From NCBI GenBank assembly GCA_023375675.1, contig JALQBC010000004.1:1550001-1614000 (forward strand): a stretch of 64,000 bases of DNA. Reading direction: 5' to 3'. Both the position numbers and the translations under genes were made by a program. The stretch's first letter is position 1; each line of letters begins with the position of its first letter. Below the pieces are notes generated by a model, which saw nothing but the letters and a program-made list of their open reading frames with translations, did no database searches and was not told the origin of the DNA. Origin of the DNA: Cytospora piceicola (lineage: Eukaryota > Ascomycota > Sordariomycetes > Diaporthales > Cytosporaceae). This document shows, in pieces, positions 1 through 13,522 of this stretch.

Positions 1-3000
1 ATAAATATAAAGTAATAAATATAAGAATAACTATAAAATAACGATAAAATAATAACTTAACGAAATATATTTTTAATAAACTTAGTAAAGTTTTAACTCT
101 TTTTTAGCTAAAAAGAATAGTAGACCGAATAACGCCTTTACGTCTTTATTAAAGACGTTTTTAGTTAACGTTATAACTTTATTAAACGTTAAAGCTATAG
201 CCTTAATTATATTATAAGCTTTAAGGTAAGAATTTATACTATATAAGCAGTGTTTAAATATTTCGATAAACGTACGACCGAAGTTATTAATATAAAGACG
301 TTTTTATTTATAGTAAATACCTGTTTAGTTAATATCGCTACTATTTTAAAACTTAGTTTTAATAAGACTAAAGTTTATTCGATAGTAGAAAAAGTACTTA
401 AATACGAAAGTAACGTTAAAGTATTATATATATAACTCTTTATTAAGTTTTTAAATATAATAGATAAAGTTTATTACTTATATAGCAGTACTATATAATA
501 CTATAATATTAATACTAGTTATATTAAATAACAGAATAATATAAAGCTTTTAACTATTTATTTAAACGTAAATATTAGTTTTAGGCTTATAGCTTACTTT
601 AATAACGTATATAATAAACGTAATAGTATTAAACTAAGTAGACGTTTTAAGCTTATCGTTTTTATATATATTATCGATAACGGTAATAAAGTATATTAAA
701 CGTTTACGTTTTATAAAAGGTAAATCTACTTTAAACTTATCCGATTTATAAACCGTAATAAATAAACCGTTATCGATAATATAACGCTTTTTATTTATAA
801 AAAAGCTTTTAATAAGGTTAAACTAAAGGCTATATACTAATTCTTTTTTAATATTATCCTTTATAAGAATAAAAATAGTAAATAAACCTTTTCGGCTTAA
901 TAATTATAAATTCTATAATAAACGTTTAAAAGTTAACTATATTTTAAGCTTTTTAAAGACGTTTATAATAAGCTCGGTATAAGTAATAATATCGGATATA
1001 AGGCTATAGTATTTCTTTTTAGTTTTTTACTATTCTTTTATAATAGCGTAACCGGTATTTATAAGCTCGATATTTAAAAACTATAGGCTTATAGTAATAT
1101 ATTATATTATAACTAAGTTTATTTTATTAATAGTAAAGTTACTTATACTTTAAACGAATTAGTCTTTTTTATTATAACGGATATATTTATTACGTTTATA
1201 AGATAAGGTAAATAAAAATATAAAAAAACTATAAGCGAATAAGTTTAAACCTTTTTAAGCCGATATTATAAAAGAATCTAATAAATATATTAAATTAGTT
1301 TTTTTATATCCGTTTATAAGTAAATCTATTATTTAACTTATATAGTTATTTTATATATTAAAATAAAGCTTTTATCTATAGTATAACGTATTATTATAAT
1401 TAACCTATATAAAAATAGAATATTAATTAAGGTATCGTTAAGCTTTACGATAAGTAACCTTATAGTTAATCGGGTACGTTAAAAGCTTTAAAAGTAGTAC
1501 GTATATATTAAACTCTACCTTTCGGTCGGTAAGGTTAATATATTTTTCGTTAATTACTTTTTATCGAAAACGTATTTACTTAACTATATAATAATATAAG
1601 TAAGTATTAAATCGGGTATTAGTAATAAACGTTTTAATAAATACCGCCGATTCTTTTTTATATAAGTAAAGCTTTTATTTATATCTGTCGAAGTTTAATA
1701 TATCCCGACGTAAGGCTTTATAAACTTTTATTAAGTATTCCTTTATATAACTTTTTTATAAGTATAAATAACCGGAGTTATAAAAGGTAAAGTATAGTAT
1801 TAAGTAAAACTTTAGTATTTTAAAATATTTACGAAATATTCGGCTGTTAATATTTTATATAGGTTTTTTAATTTAATATATATATTTAATAGTAAATATA
1901 AAGTAAGTTCGATATAATAGTTTTAAATTATATAAAATAGTAAGTAAATAATAACTTTAAAGTAAATTTTTAAATAAAATACTTTATATAATAGTTAAGC
2001 TAATAATATAATATTTTAAAAATAAGCTTTAATAAAAAAAATAAAATAAAGAAAAGTAGTAAATAGTATAAAAAAAAAGTTTAAGTTAATAGTCGGTTAG
2101 TAAATAAGTTTTCTTTATTATTATTCGTTACTTAATATTAACGTAAACGTATTTAACTTTTATTACTTAATAACTTTTTATAAACGTCGAATATTACTTT
2201 TCGGCTTTAATACTAACGTTACCGGCCGATTTACCGGTTATTTACTAAATAGTTTTTCTTTTAGCTAAGGCTATAGTATTTAAGTAACTATTTTTCTAAG
2301 TTCTAGTTATTTTATAAATAGTTCCTTTCTTATTACTAACTAAACGTATAGCTTTTTTATCTTTTCTTATTTTATTTTAAATTTTTAAATTATTTTATCG
2401 GTATTTAAAGTATTTCGCGATATCTATATATTAAAATAACTAAAGTAATCGGTTTATTTTATAAAATACTTAATATATAGCTACCTTTAACTATACTTCC
2501 GCTTACGTTTAGTTATAATACGTTATAACTTATAATATTTAAAAGCCTTATTATACCTTTATACTTTATTATTATTTACTTTTATAAGCTTTACAGCTAG
2601 TAAATCTCGCTTATATAAGTTAAACTATAACAGCTTATTTAAAGATAAATAAATTATAAATAATACTAAGTAAATATTTATATATAAAGCTATCTTAAGC
2701 TTATATATTAGTCTGCTTACCTTATATATAACTTAAAATAATCTTATACGTTATTAAAAATACTTTTAAGCTAGATTTTTAAGTAGTATATAGCTATAAT
2801 AAAGTTCGATAAAAACTTAGTTACTTAAAGTAAACTTATACTAACAATACTTTTTATTATACTATAGTTTTATAGTTATTTAAGCTTTAGCAATTATAAG
2901 TTACGCTTTTTTTTAAAATATATTTTAAGTTAACGTTAAAATACCTTTTTTTAGTTAACTTATTCCGGTAGAATTAAATCCGTATAAAAGCTAGTTAATA

Positions 3001-3159
3001 AAGTATTTTATAGCTTTATTATAAGCGTTATTTAGGTTAAATTATAATATTAAGATAATATCGGTTTATTCGACTTTAAAATACGTTATAGCGAATATCC
3101 GGACTACTAATTCTATTATTTTATTTTTACCTTCGAACTAGCCGTTAGTTTACAGATAC
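1..3159 (-). mobile_element. Ty3/gypsy LTR retrotransposon copy A, 3' half (interrupted, RIP-damaged)
   Basis: Seen: this stretch is the reverse complement of 9882 to about 13041 of copy B, base for base apart from about one net base; the differences I compared are nearly all C/T or G/A. It carries the end of the integrase, the chromodomain (about 2360-2580, minus strand) and the region downstream of pol. Its own 3' LTR, about 720 bp further on by comparison with copy B, lies left of the window. The piece stops at 3159, where copy B begins, and resumes at 13762. Every frame is broken by TAA/TAG codons. The first 247 bases contain no CpA or TpG at all, while CpG is frequent, as expected after RIP. 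Confidence 0.9.
3155..3159. repeat. target-site duplication GATAC, left copy
   Basis: GATAC directly precedes the TG of the 5' LTR and recurs directly after the 3' LTR at 13762-13766. Joining the flanks at one copy restores colinearity with the uninterrupted integrase region of copy B (around 9882). Five base pairs is a usual duplication size for LTR retrotransposons. Confidence 0.9.
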
Positions 3160-3398
3160 TGTTATATACTTACCGGTAGGTTCGTAGCGAACCTACCTGT
3201 AAACGTACTACGAATTCACCGTATATTTACTAGTAATTCGGACAGTTAAACGTATAGTAATTATATAGTGAATTTAAAGTAAGTTTACAGTAGGTTTATA
3301 GGTTTATATATAGTTTATAAAAGTACTCGGTTATATAAAGAGAGAAGGAAAGAGAATTTATCTTTATTATATACTACTATACTATACCGTTACTATTA
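3160..3398 (+). repeat. 5' LTR of copy B (239 bp)
   Basis: It begins TGTTATATAC and ends ACTATTA. It matches the 3' LTR (13523-13761) and the inverted LTR of copy A (20250-20488) over the same 239-bp length; differences seen are transitions. It contains a 23-nt hairpin at 3175-3197 (10-bp perfect stem, 3-nt loop). The interior starts at 3399 with AATAGTAGCTATAA; this should be the primer-binding site, but RIP prevents naming the primer tRNA. Confidence 0.93.
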
Positions 3399-3599
3399 AA
3401 TAGTAGCTATAATTTAAATACGTTTCGTTATATATCGCTTAGCCTTTTAATACTACGAATTAGGTTTATCGGACTATACTATAATAGTTATCGAGTTACT
3501 ATTATTATAATAGCTAGCGGGTAATTAGCTTTAATCTCCGGATTTTAAAAGATCGAAAAGCGTAAAAGCGTTATTTTATTTACTTAGCCGGTATTATTA

Positions 3600-5900
3600 C
3601 CCGTTTACTATAACTTACCGGTTGTTTACTATAAGAATTCTGTATTATAGCTATATCGGGTTTAAACGATATATTTAACGTATACTTCCCGGATATATTC
3701 TTAATAATACCTTAAAACTATACGATTATTAAAAACATTTAGCTCTTATATTATATTAAAGTAGTTATTACCGAATATTTTACTTAATACCGATTTTATA
3801 TTATAAACTATAATTTTACCTTTTTAAAATACTCGACTAGCTATATTAACTAATAGTAGCTTTATACCTTTTACTTTAAATATTATTATAATAATTAAAA
3901 TAAAAACAACTAACTTTACCGTACTCGAAAACGCCTTATAGAATATATTTATAAAGTATACTACTTTAGTCGTTAACTATAAAAGCTCGATAACGTTTAT
4001 TTCTTTATTATTATATATAATTAGTCCGGTAAAAATATCGAGTTTTACTATAAATTCTAGTACTTTTATAACTTATAACGGTTAAACTATACTTATAACC
4101 TCGAAGAACGTAAACCGATTTATTAATTTTTATAGAAACTTAAATTCGAAGGCTTATTTTATAAAAAATAAAGGCTACTTTTTAAAGTAATATTCGGTTT
4201 AAGCTAAATAAAGCGTAAATAAAAGGTAATTATTTATAACACTTTAAAAACTCTGTTTTCGTTAAAATATTAACCTTTTACTTATACTTTAGTCGAACTA
4301 ATAGTTTATATAGTAAAAGAACTCGAAGAGTTAGAAAGCCGAGAAATAATAGTCGAAATAAATAAAGAAAATAAAAGGACTACTTAAAACCTTAAACGAT
4401 AATTAAAAACAACGGAAAGTATATAGTATAGTAATTTAAAGGTTTTACTTTTATTTAAATTAATAACCGAAACTATTCGTTTATACGTTATATTGTTTTT
4501 AATTATCTCTATAATATTACTATAAAAAAAAGATTTAGTTTTATAAGCCGTTTAAACTAATATACTTAACCGACCGGAAATTACTTTAATATAAATAAAC
4601 CTACCGGATAGTTTTAAGGAAAAACATTATATTAACGTTATAATCTTTATATTAAGAAATACTAAGGTATTCCGATTATATAAGTAAAAGATAAGTCTAT
4701 AAGTACTATCGTTTTATATACTATTAAGTAATCTTTTTAATTTTTACTATATTACTTATAAACCGATAGCTTATTTTAAGAATTTTTATTAATATAGTTA
4801 CACCGCCTGAAAAAGTAATATATAACCTGCTAAAGATTATATATACTATATAGCCGATAGCGGTAAAAACCTTAATAACGATTTAAACAACAGTTTAAAT
4901 AATAACGACTTCGTTTATAATTATAATTAAAGCGAAAGCCTACTTAGTTATCGTTTTAACTAAAATAAAAGCTAAAATATATATAACTATAAGCGTAAAC
5001 TATCGATTAGTATTCTTTAACTATTTATAAACCTATTATTTACCCGGGAGTTTAAAGAAAATACTTTTAAAAGATTTAAACTATATACTAGCTAAAATAA
5101 TACCGAAAAGCTTATAAAAGTGTTTTATATAAATAATAAGGTAACGGTATAGAAAAACCCGTTAGCGTTTATTTAACGTTATCGTATATATATCGCTAAT
5201 ATCGAGACTTAACGATAGACTTTATATTAGAATTTCCTTACTTACTTTACCGGATTTACTTATTTATAGTTTTAAAATACTTTATTAAACGAAGAAAGAT
5301 CTAATCTAACTATTTACTTTAATATATAAATAAAGTAAAAGGAGTACCTTATTACAGACTTTAGTATACCTTATAATATAGCCGACGGAATTTTAAATAG
5401 CTTTCGATATATACGACGTAATATCTAAAATAATAGGAATATTTTAAACTTTATTTAGTATATTTATCGTTTTACTGTTTTAGCTAAGTAGCTAAATAGT
5501 TTTATTATTTAAAATATATAAAACTAAATCGATAAACAGATAGTCGTTTATTATTTTAATCGCTTCGAGTATAACGTTAACTTTTAAGACTTCGAGTATA
5601 AGTTTAAAGTTAAGTAAAAGACTTAGTATATATTCGAAAAAGAAGCTACGCTTATTTATATAAGGCTATAATAGCCTATTATAAATAAACGTCGACTCGA
5701 GCTACTACGATACTAAGCTTAGCTTATCTGTTCTCGGCTATAAAAAGCTAGTTTTTAATAACCGGTCTTATCGCTTAACTATTTTAATTTTTAGCGGTTT
5801 AAATAAGCTTTATTTTAGGCTTAAGTACTAAAATAGCCTTTATAGATTAATTTAAACGACTATTAAAAGTTATTACCCGAGTAGTAAAGACAGCTAATTA
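3600..5900 (+). pseudogene. gag-like region of copy B (approximate limits)
   Basis: This part lies between the 5' LTR and the pol-like motifs. Reading through the stops gives a Glu/Lys-rich, probably helical stretch around 4290-4400 (for example KELEELESREI). I could not find a clear CCHC zinc knuckle, so the assignment rests mainly on position. The limits are estimates. The same sequence is present in copy A on the minus strand, at about 17750-20050. Confidence 0.5.
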
Positions 5901-7789
5901 AAACGTAAAGGGCTGTTTAAGACTAATAGCAGACTACTTATAATTTACTATTACTTAAGCTAACGTTACGGCTACTAATTAATACTATAGATTAAAGTCC
6001 TTTTAAACAACGTTACTTATAAAAGCGTTATAATTAGCTTAAGATTTTCCGACGTTTCGCTTATTAAAATAATAAAGGTAACGTAATAGTAAAAGACGTT
6101 TAACTTTTTAACGTAAACGATAGTACCCTTTAATATAATACCGTCTATAAAAAGGAGCTAATATAAGACGGCTTTTATCCGGTTAATAAAGAAATAACGC
6201 TTATTATAATAAACGAACTACTAAACGATACTAGTAAATAAATAAGCTTAAAAAACGACTAATCTACCGACGAAAAAAGACTTTCGAATAACAGATATAT
6301 AATAGTCGAAGACGTCGATATATATAACTTTAATATAGAACCGTTTACTTTAAGACTACTAAATAACGATATTTATTATAAAAGATATTTGTTTTATCTA
6401 AACGATCTTCGTTATATCGAATATAACTACGTTTCCTTATTTAAACTACGTTTCTTTAAACATTATCGTTATTATAGTAGCGTTAAGACGTACTACGGTA
6501 CGATAGAATAGGAAAGTCCTGTTTTAAACTTTAATATATCGCTTTAAGTATTGTTATATAAAGGTTATAGTTATATATACGCTTATACCGAGGCGTGTAG
6601 TTTCTTAACCGGTTATACTTTTAGTGCTTATTATAATACCGGGGCTTTTAAATATACGATTTTTTAAGCGATATTAAACCTAATACTTAATATTAAAGTA
6701 AATTAAAAAGCCTAAGCTAATCTTTAAAGGATAAGTAAAATAAATATCTTTAACTAAGCCGAGTTTAATATTTTTTACTAAGCTATCTTAAACGGTTCGT
6801 TTACTATCTTATTAGTAAAGATAAGAGTATAGGTATTTAAACGCTTAAACGTAAGATTATTAGTAAGATAAGAATTTATAATACTATATTAAATAGATAT
6901 TTTTAACTCGGTAGCTAGTATATCGTTTAGTTACTTTAATAATATATAAGTAAAAGTATCGGTTTTTACTAAAACCGCCTTATATACGTATAAGGTAAAA
7001 GCCGCTTTTATTATTATAATTTTATTACGATTAAACTATATCGTATTTATTATTAAGCTACTTATAGGAAAACTAAATCTTTTTTATTTAGGCTAAAGTA
7101 AGAAAGTTAAGTAAATACTTTAATTAGCTAAGATTCTTATAGTATAATAGCTATAAATTAATTGTCTTTTCCTTTAAAAATTAGTAAAAATATTTATTTA
7201 GGTATACTTAAACCTGTTTCCGAAGAATATATAAAACGTATAAGATAAAAAAGTACTATTTAAACCTTATTAAATTATAATTAATTACTTTTTTATTATT
7301 CCGAGTTATTTATATAAAACGTAATTATTAACTTATCTTTTAAATTTAATCTTATTAATATATTAAACGCTTTAAATAATATCGAATAATCTGCTAGTAT
7401 TAAAGAATTTATTTTAAATAAGCCGCTTTTAAATAAGATAGACGTAAAGATATATAAATATCTTTATTTAAATAGAAAACTCGGTATTACTTATATTTAA
7501 GACCTGCTTAAAATAAAACTATTAAATAACGTATATATATACCGCTATTCGTTTAAGTTTATATCGGAGGTAAACTGTTTTATACGCGAGTTCGTATATA
7601 TATTTAAGGATATTTTAAATATTCGAGTATTTAAAGATAAGTAGATATAAGTTCTTTTAGTTAAAGGCTAGTAAAATTAAAAGATATCGTAACGATTATA
7701 TTACTTTAATAAAAAAGACTAGAAAATTATTAATAATATAATAAACGGTTTTTATAAATAAGATTATATCGAGTAAGTTATTTAGTTTA

Positions 7790-8640
7790 CCTTATTCGGC
7801 TTACCTGTCTTCGTAATATAAAAGATAGTAAAAGGTAAACGTAAAAAATATATAGTTATAAACCTTTATACTTTTAATAAAGTAACTATTCCCGATATAT
7901 ATTCGCTACCTTTTTAGTTAAACGTCTTTAAAAATATCTATAATAAGTCTTTTCTTACTATTATCGATATAAGCTTATTCTTTTATTAGTTTTAAGTATA
8001 CCTGCCGTATTATAAATAGTTTACTTTAATTAGTTACTACGGTTAAAAATAGCTAAAAGTTATATTTATAGGATTTTATAACTTACCGGCGTACGTTTAA
8101 CGATATATAAACTATATACTTTAGCTGTTTAAACACTTTACTATAGCGTTTATCGACAATATTATCGTTTTCTTTAATACTACCGAAGAGTATATAAAAT
8201 ATTTAAAATAGTTATTTATACTATTTATAAAGCGTTATATATTTCTGTTAACTAAAAAATCTTTTATCGGATATTCTTTAATAAAATTACTCGGATTTAA
8301 AGTTAACAAACTAAGTATATATAATATTTTAAACTAGGTAAAAACTATTATCTAGTTATAGTTCTTTATTACGTTATAGTAACTTAAAAAGTTTATTAGC
8401 TTTACCGGTTATCTTTATTATTTTATATTATAATATACTAAACGTATCGATCTATTATAAAGACAGAAGACTTAAATACTTATTAAAAGATAAAAAGATA
8501 GAAAACTTCCGAAAGGTAACGTTTAGAAAAACTATACTTATCGAACTTTCTTTAAGCTTACCTAAGAAAAGATATACTCTTTTAACGATCTTAAATCGGC
8601 CTTAATAAGTAAAAACGCTTTATTTTATTAAAACCCGAAT
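7790..8640 (+). pseudogene. reverse transcriptase region of copy B (RIP-broken)
   Basis: Reading through the stops, the region around 7960-8100 resembles the fungal gypsy RT core. Around 8145-8170 lies AFIDNIIVF, the catalytic FxDD motif of Ty3/gypsy RT in which the second Asp reads Asn, the change expected from a G-to-A mutation. Downstream, around 8280, comes KLLGFKV, typical of the RT/RNase H connection in fungal elements. Loss of the catalytic Asp plus several stops makes it inactive. Confidence 0.85.
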
Positions 8641-9070
8641 AAGCTATTATTTATTTAGTTAAATACCTTAAAAAAAGTTAGATTTTTAAGTATTGTTTTT
8701 TAGTTAAGCGATAATTTTAAATAAAACCGGAAGTTACTTATACTTTATACTTAAATCTGTTTATTATAATATTTAAGTAAAACTATTAATATAGTTAAAC
8801 GTAAATACTAACTAACCGAACTTAAGGTTACTTATTTAGTATAGTTAGTTTATAAACTTTATATAGTTATTAGTTTAAACTATAAATAACCTATATATAT
8901 CTTTATAAACTACGTTACTACTATCGGTATCGTTAAGTAAACGTTTTTCGATATAATAAATAAAACTAAGATAAATATAAAGTTTATTTTTACGTTAAAA
9001 TACTTAAGCTAATATAGTTTAAACGTTTATTATATTCCGAAAGTAATTAACGTATTAGTAAATACTATCT
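8640..9070 (+). pseudogene. RNase H region of copy B (RIP-broken)
   Basis: After the RT, the broken frame keeps the layout of the RNase H domain of fungal gypsy elements: a KKVRFLSIVF-like strand around 8670, then LSKTIN and KRKY*LTELK (matching the family's LS-T-Y-TELE region) around 8770-8830. The stops fall where Gln or Trp codons are expected. Inferred from order and these short matches. Confidence 0.7.
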
Positions 9071-9279
9071 TTAAGCTACCGATAAGTTAATAACTTATAA
9101 AAGATAATAGTATACTCGGTAAATTATAGGAAAACACTACTTTATATAATATATCTGAAATCTTTATTAACTAAACGTTTAAAGATTATATCGTTATAAG
9201 ATATTAAGAATACGTTAGTTAAACTAATATTATTTAGTAACTATAGAGTAATTAAATGAAAACAGATATATTATTCAAG

Positions 9280-10410
9280 TTAAATATAAATAAACTTCTA
9301 TATTTTATAAAGTTATTAAGTAAACGACGTTTTTATATCCCGGTATAAGTAGCTATAGATTTTATTATTAAAGCTTATAACGTTAAGTATTACTTTAATA
9401 AAAATAAAGTTTAATACAACTTTACTAACCGGTTTATAATTAAAAATTACCGTCGGAAGGTTTTTAAATATATTAAGAATTATCCGGTCTATATAATAAA
9501 TCGTAGTAAAAACTAATAGCTATTAAAAAAAATATAGCTTATTCTTTTACCGCTAATCTTGTTTTATACTATTATTATAAACTTTATAACGGCTCTGCCC
9601 GACGTTTTAACCGCTAATACTTTATAAGTAATTTTTAAAGTACTTTTTTTTAACGCCTTTCTTTCGATTATAAATAAATATAATAAAACGACTATCGTTA
9701 TCTTTAATAATACCGTATATATAGCTATAGATTAAGTATATATACTATTATATATATTATATCTATATAACTAAGGTATCTTATAACGTATTATCTTTAA
9801 TAGAGATTTTAAGTTTCTCTCGGACTTTTAGTAAAGCTTATAGTCCGGTTTAAATATTAAGCTAGCTTATTTAACCGCTTAATACTTATAAACCGACAGC
9901 TAGTCCGAAAATAAAAATAAAATAGTAGAATTAGTAGTCCGGATATTTACTATAACGTATTCTAAAGTCGAATAGACCGATATTATCTTAGTACTATAGT
10001 TTAACCTAAATAACGCCTATAATAAAGCTACGAAATACTCTGCTAACTAGCTTTTATATAGATTTAATTTTATCGGAATAAGCTAGCTAAAAAAAAGTAT
10101 TTTAGCGTTAGCTCGAGATATATTTTAAAAAGAAGCGTAACTTATAATCGCCGAGGCTTAAATAGCTATAAAACTATAATATAATAAAAAGTATTGTTAA
10201 TATAAGTTTATTTTAAGTAACTAGGTTTTTATCGAACTCTACTATAGCTATATATTACTTAAAAATCTAGCCTAAAAGTATTCTTAATAACGTATAAAAC
10301 CGTTCTAAGTCGTATATAAGGTAAGTAGACTAATATATAAGCTTAAAATAGCTTTATATATAAATATCTACCTAATATTATTTATAATTTATCTGTTTTT
10401 AAATAAGCCG
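9280..10410 (+). pseudogene. integrase region of copy B (RIP-broken); site of the nested insertion in copy A
   Basis: The integrase core is visible around 9560-9600 (INFITALPD, with the catalytic Asp of the DF motif now Asn) and around 9880-9905 a motif equivalent to HPQTDGQSE, here damaged. Continuing, LNNAYNKATKYSA (about 10010-10045) matches the integrase C-terminal part, and at about 10290-10400 a GPF/Y-like module follows. In copy A the homologous sequence is cut exactly at the HPQTDGQ-like region (base 9882 equivalent) by the insertion of copy B. Confidence 0.85.
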
Positions 10411-10459
10411 CTATAGTTTAACCTATATAAGCGAAATCTATTAGCTGTAAAACCTGTAA

Positions 10460-10690
10460 AAGTAGATAATAATAAAGCGTAAAAGTATAGTAAAGCTTTT
10501 AAATATTATAAGTTATAGTATATTATAGCTAAACGTAAGCGGAAGTATAGTTATAGGTAGCTACGTATCGAGTATTTTATAAAATAGACCGATTACTTTA
10601 ACTATTTTAATATATAAATACTATAAGATACTTTAAATACCGATAAAATAATTTAAAAATTCGAGATAAAACGAGAAAAGATAAAAAAAC
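10460..10690 (+). pseudogene. chromodomain at the integrase C-terminus of copy B
   Basis: Around 10500-10680 the frame reads RIEYFIKWTDY when one stop is taken as a former Trp, followed by a NTDKIIQKFE-like helix. This is the chromodomain pattern (YLVKW-GY ... TWEP, then an acidic/aromatic helix) found after integrase in chromoviruses. In this class it is thought to guide integration to marked heterochromatin, which fits an insertion into another silent copy. Homologous bases in copy A are at about 2360-2580, minus strand. Confidence 0.65.
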
Positions 10691-11249
10691 TATATATTTA
10701 GTTAATAATAAGAAGGGAACTGTTTATAAAGTAACCGGAACTTAAAGAAATAGTTACTTAAGTATTATAGCTTTAGCTAAAAAGAAAACTACTTAATAAA
10801 TAACTAGTAGATCGGCCGGTAACGTCGGCGTTAAAGCCGAGAAATAATATTCGATATTTATAAAGGGTTATTAAGTAATAAGGGTTAAATACGTTTATAT
10901 TAATACTAGATAATAAACGATAATAAAAAAAACCTGTTTACCGACCGACTATTAACTTAAACTTCCTTTTTTATATTATCTACTATTTTTCTTTATTTTA
11001 TTCCTTTTACTAAAGCTTACCTTTAAAATACTATATTATTAGCTTAATTATTATACGAAATATTCTGTTTAAAAACTTACTTTAAAGTTACTATTTATTC
11101 GCTATTTTATATAATTTAAAACTATTATATCGAATTTACTTTATATTTACCGTTAAGTATATATACTAAACTAAAAAACTTATATAAAATATTAATAGCC
11201 GAATATTTTATAAGTACCTTAAAATACTAAAGTTTTACTTAGTATTATA

Positions 11250-12960
11250 TCTTACCCTTTATAACCTTAGTCGTTTATACCTATAAAAAAGCCGTATAAA
11301 GGAATATTCGATAAAGGTTTATAAGGCCTTATATTAGGATATATTAGACCTCGACGGATATAAATAAGGACTTTACCTATATAAAAGAGAATTAGCGGTA
11401 TCTGTTAAAACGTCTGCTATTAACACCCGATTTAATACCTACTTATATCGCTATATAGCTAAACGGATATACTTTCGATAAAAAGTAATCGATAAAGGAT
11501 ATATTAACCTTACCAACCGAAAGGTAAAGTTTAATATATATATACTACCTTTAAAGCTTTTAATATACCTGATTAGCTATAAGGTTACTTATTATAAGGC
11601 TTAATAATACTTTAGTTAATATCTTATCTTTATATAGATTAACCGCGATAATACGTTATACCGCGAATAAAAGCTTTATTTTAATATATAAAACAGCCAT
11701 ATAGGTTAAGCGATAGATCTACTTATAGACGGATATAAAGAAACTAACTTAATATATTTATTAGATTCTTTTATAATATCGGCTCGAAAAGGTTTAAACT
11801 TATTTACTTATAATCTCTTTACGTCTTTATCTACTTTATTTTATAAGCGTAATAAATATATCTGCTATAATAAAAAGGGCTAATTCGTTTAAAGCGTAAG
11901 TAACCTTACTATTAATAAAATAAACCTAGTTATAATATAATACGTTACTATAAGCCTATAGTTTTTAAATATCGAGCTTATAAATACCGGTTACGCTATT
12001 ATAAAGGAATAGTAAAAGATTAAAAAGAAATATTATAGCTTTATATTCGATATTATTACTTACGTCGAGGTTATTATAAATACTTTTAAAAAGCTTAAAA
12101 CGTAACTAACTTCCGAATGTTTACTATAAAACTTATAGTTATTAAGCTAAAAAGGCTTATTTACCGCTTCTATCCTTATAAAAAACGATATTAAAAAAGA
12201 ACTAGTATATAGCCTTTAGTTTAATCTTACTAAAAGCTTTTCTATAAGTAGAAAGCGTTACGTTACCGATAACGGTTTATTTATTACAGTTTATAAATCG
12301 AATAAGTTTAAAGTAAATTCGTCTCTTATAAAGCGCGAATATTCGATATACTTTATTACTGTTATCGATAATATATATAAGAATAATAAGTTTAAAGCGT
12401 TCGTTAAGTTTAATACTATTACGTTTACTATATATATTATCGAAGCAGGCTATAAGCTTAAAACTAACGCTTACGTTTAAATAAATAGCTAAAAGCTTTA
12501 TATTATTCTACTACTTAACGTAACTAGTATTAGTATTATAGTATTATATAATACTGCTATATAAGTAATAAACTTTATCCGTTATATTTAAAAACTCGAT
12601 AAAGAGTTATATATATAATATTTTAGTATTACTTTCGTACTTAAGTACTTCTTTTACTACCGAATAAACTTCGGTCTTATTAAAACTAAGTTTTAAAAAG
12701 GCGGTAATATTAACTAAACAGGTACTCGTTATAAATAAAAACGTCTTTATATAAGTAACTTTAGTTATATATTTACCGAGACGTTTAAACGCTGTTTATA
12801 TAGTATAAATTCGTACTTTAAAGCTTATAGTATAATTAAAGCTATAGCTTTAACGTTTAATAAGGTTATAATATTAATTAAGAACGTCTTTAATAAAGAC
12901 GTAAAAGCGCTGTTTAATTTATTATCTCTTTTAGTTAAAAAAGAGTTAAAACTTTATTAA
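11250..12960 (+). pseudogene. possible third ORF downstream of pol in copy B, function unknown
   Basis: One plus-strand frame ending in TAA at 12958-12960 stays open over long runs, for example about 83 codons around 12190-12460 and about 65 codons at the end. Its stops are TAA or TAG only, as expected from RIP of Gln and Trp codons, and it has clearly fewer stops than at least one of the other two frames in the part I compared. The copy A homologue (minus strand, about 82-1790) keeps the same final stop; many differences there are synonymous or single transitions. TGA is rare everywhere after RIP, so its absence proves nothing. A short Cys motif (YICYNKKG) lies near 11865. I recognise no family. 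It could be an accessory ORF or a chance reading of AT-rich sequence. Confidence 0.4.
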
Positions 12961-13522
12961 GTTCTTTAAGAATACGTTTCGTTTAGTTATCGTTTAGTCG
13001 TTATTTTATAGTTATTTTTATATTCGTTATTTTACGTTTATAGGTTTACAGGTTTTTTCGTAATATCGACTATACACGTAGGTAAACCGACGCTATATAA
13101 CAGATATTTAAAAATAAAAACAGTCGTTACCTTTTTTTTTTTTTTTATTTAACAGTGTTAATAATACATATAGGTCTATTAATACTATAAGGCAGATACT
13201 TAAAGATAAAAACTACTTTTACTTTCTTTTTTTTATAATTAACCGTACTCTTTTCTTAACTATACCTTATATTTCTATAAGCTTTTATTTCTTTTACTAT
13301 ATATACTACTATAGTTTACTTAAGCCTTTACCGGTTATTTCGTTATATTATAATTTAAATATTATCGTTACTTAAATATAATACCCTTTTTATAGATTAA
13401 TAATAGTTTTTTTTTTTATCTTATAAATATAACTACTTTTATACTATAGACTTACTATTAATCTAATTACGACTATAATACTTATATCCTTATAAATAAA
13501 GATTTTTTCTTTTAAAGGTAAT

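Noticed and set aside
250..435. A 61-codon plus-strand ORF in the AT-rich block
   Set aside because: It is antisense to the retroelement copy A and arises from RIP-biased sequence; there is no start context or protein family.
1..13041. Large inverted repeat (1-3159 versus 9882-13041) suggesting a foldback DNA transposon
   Set aside because: It is fully explained by two oppositely oriented copies of one LTR element, with a target-site duplication at the junctions.
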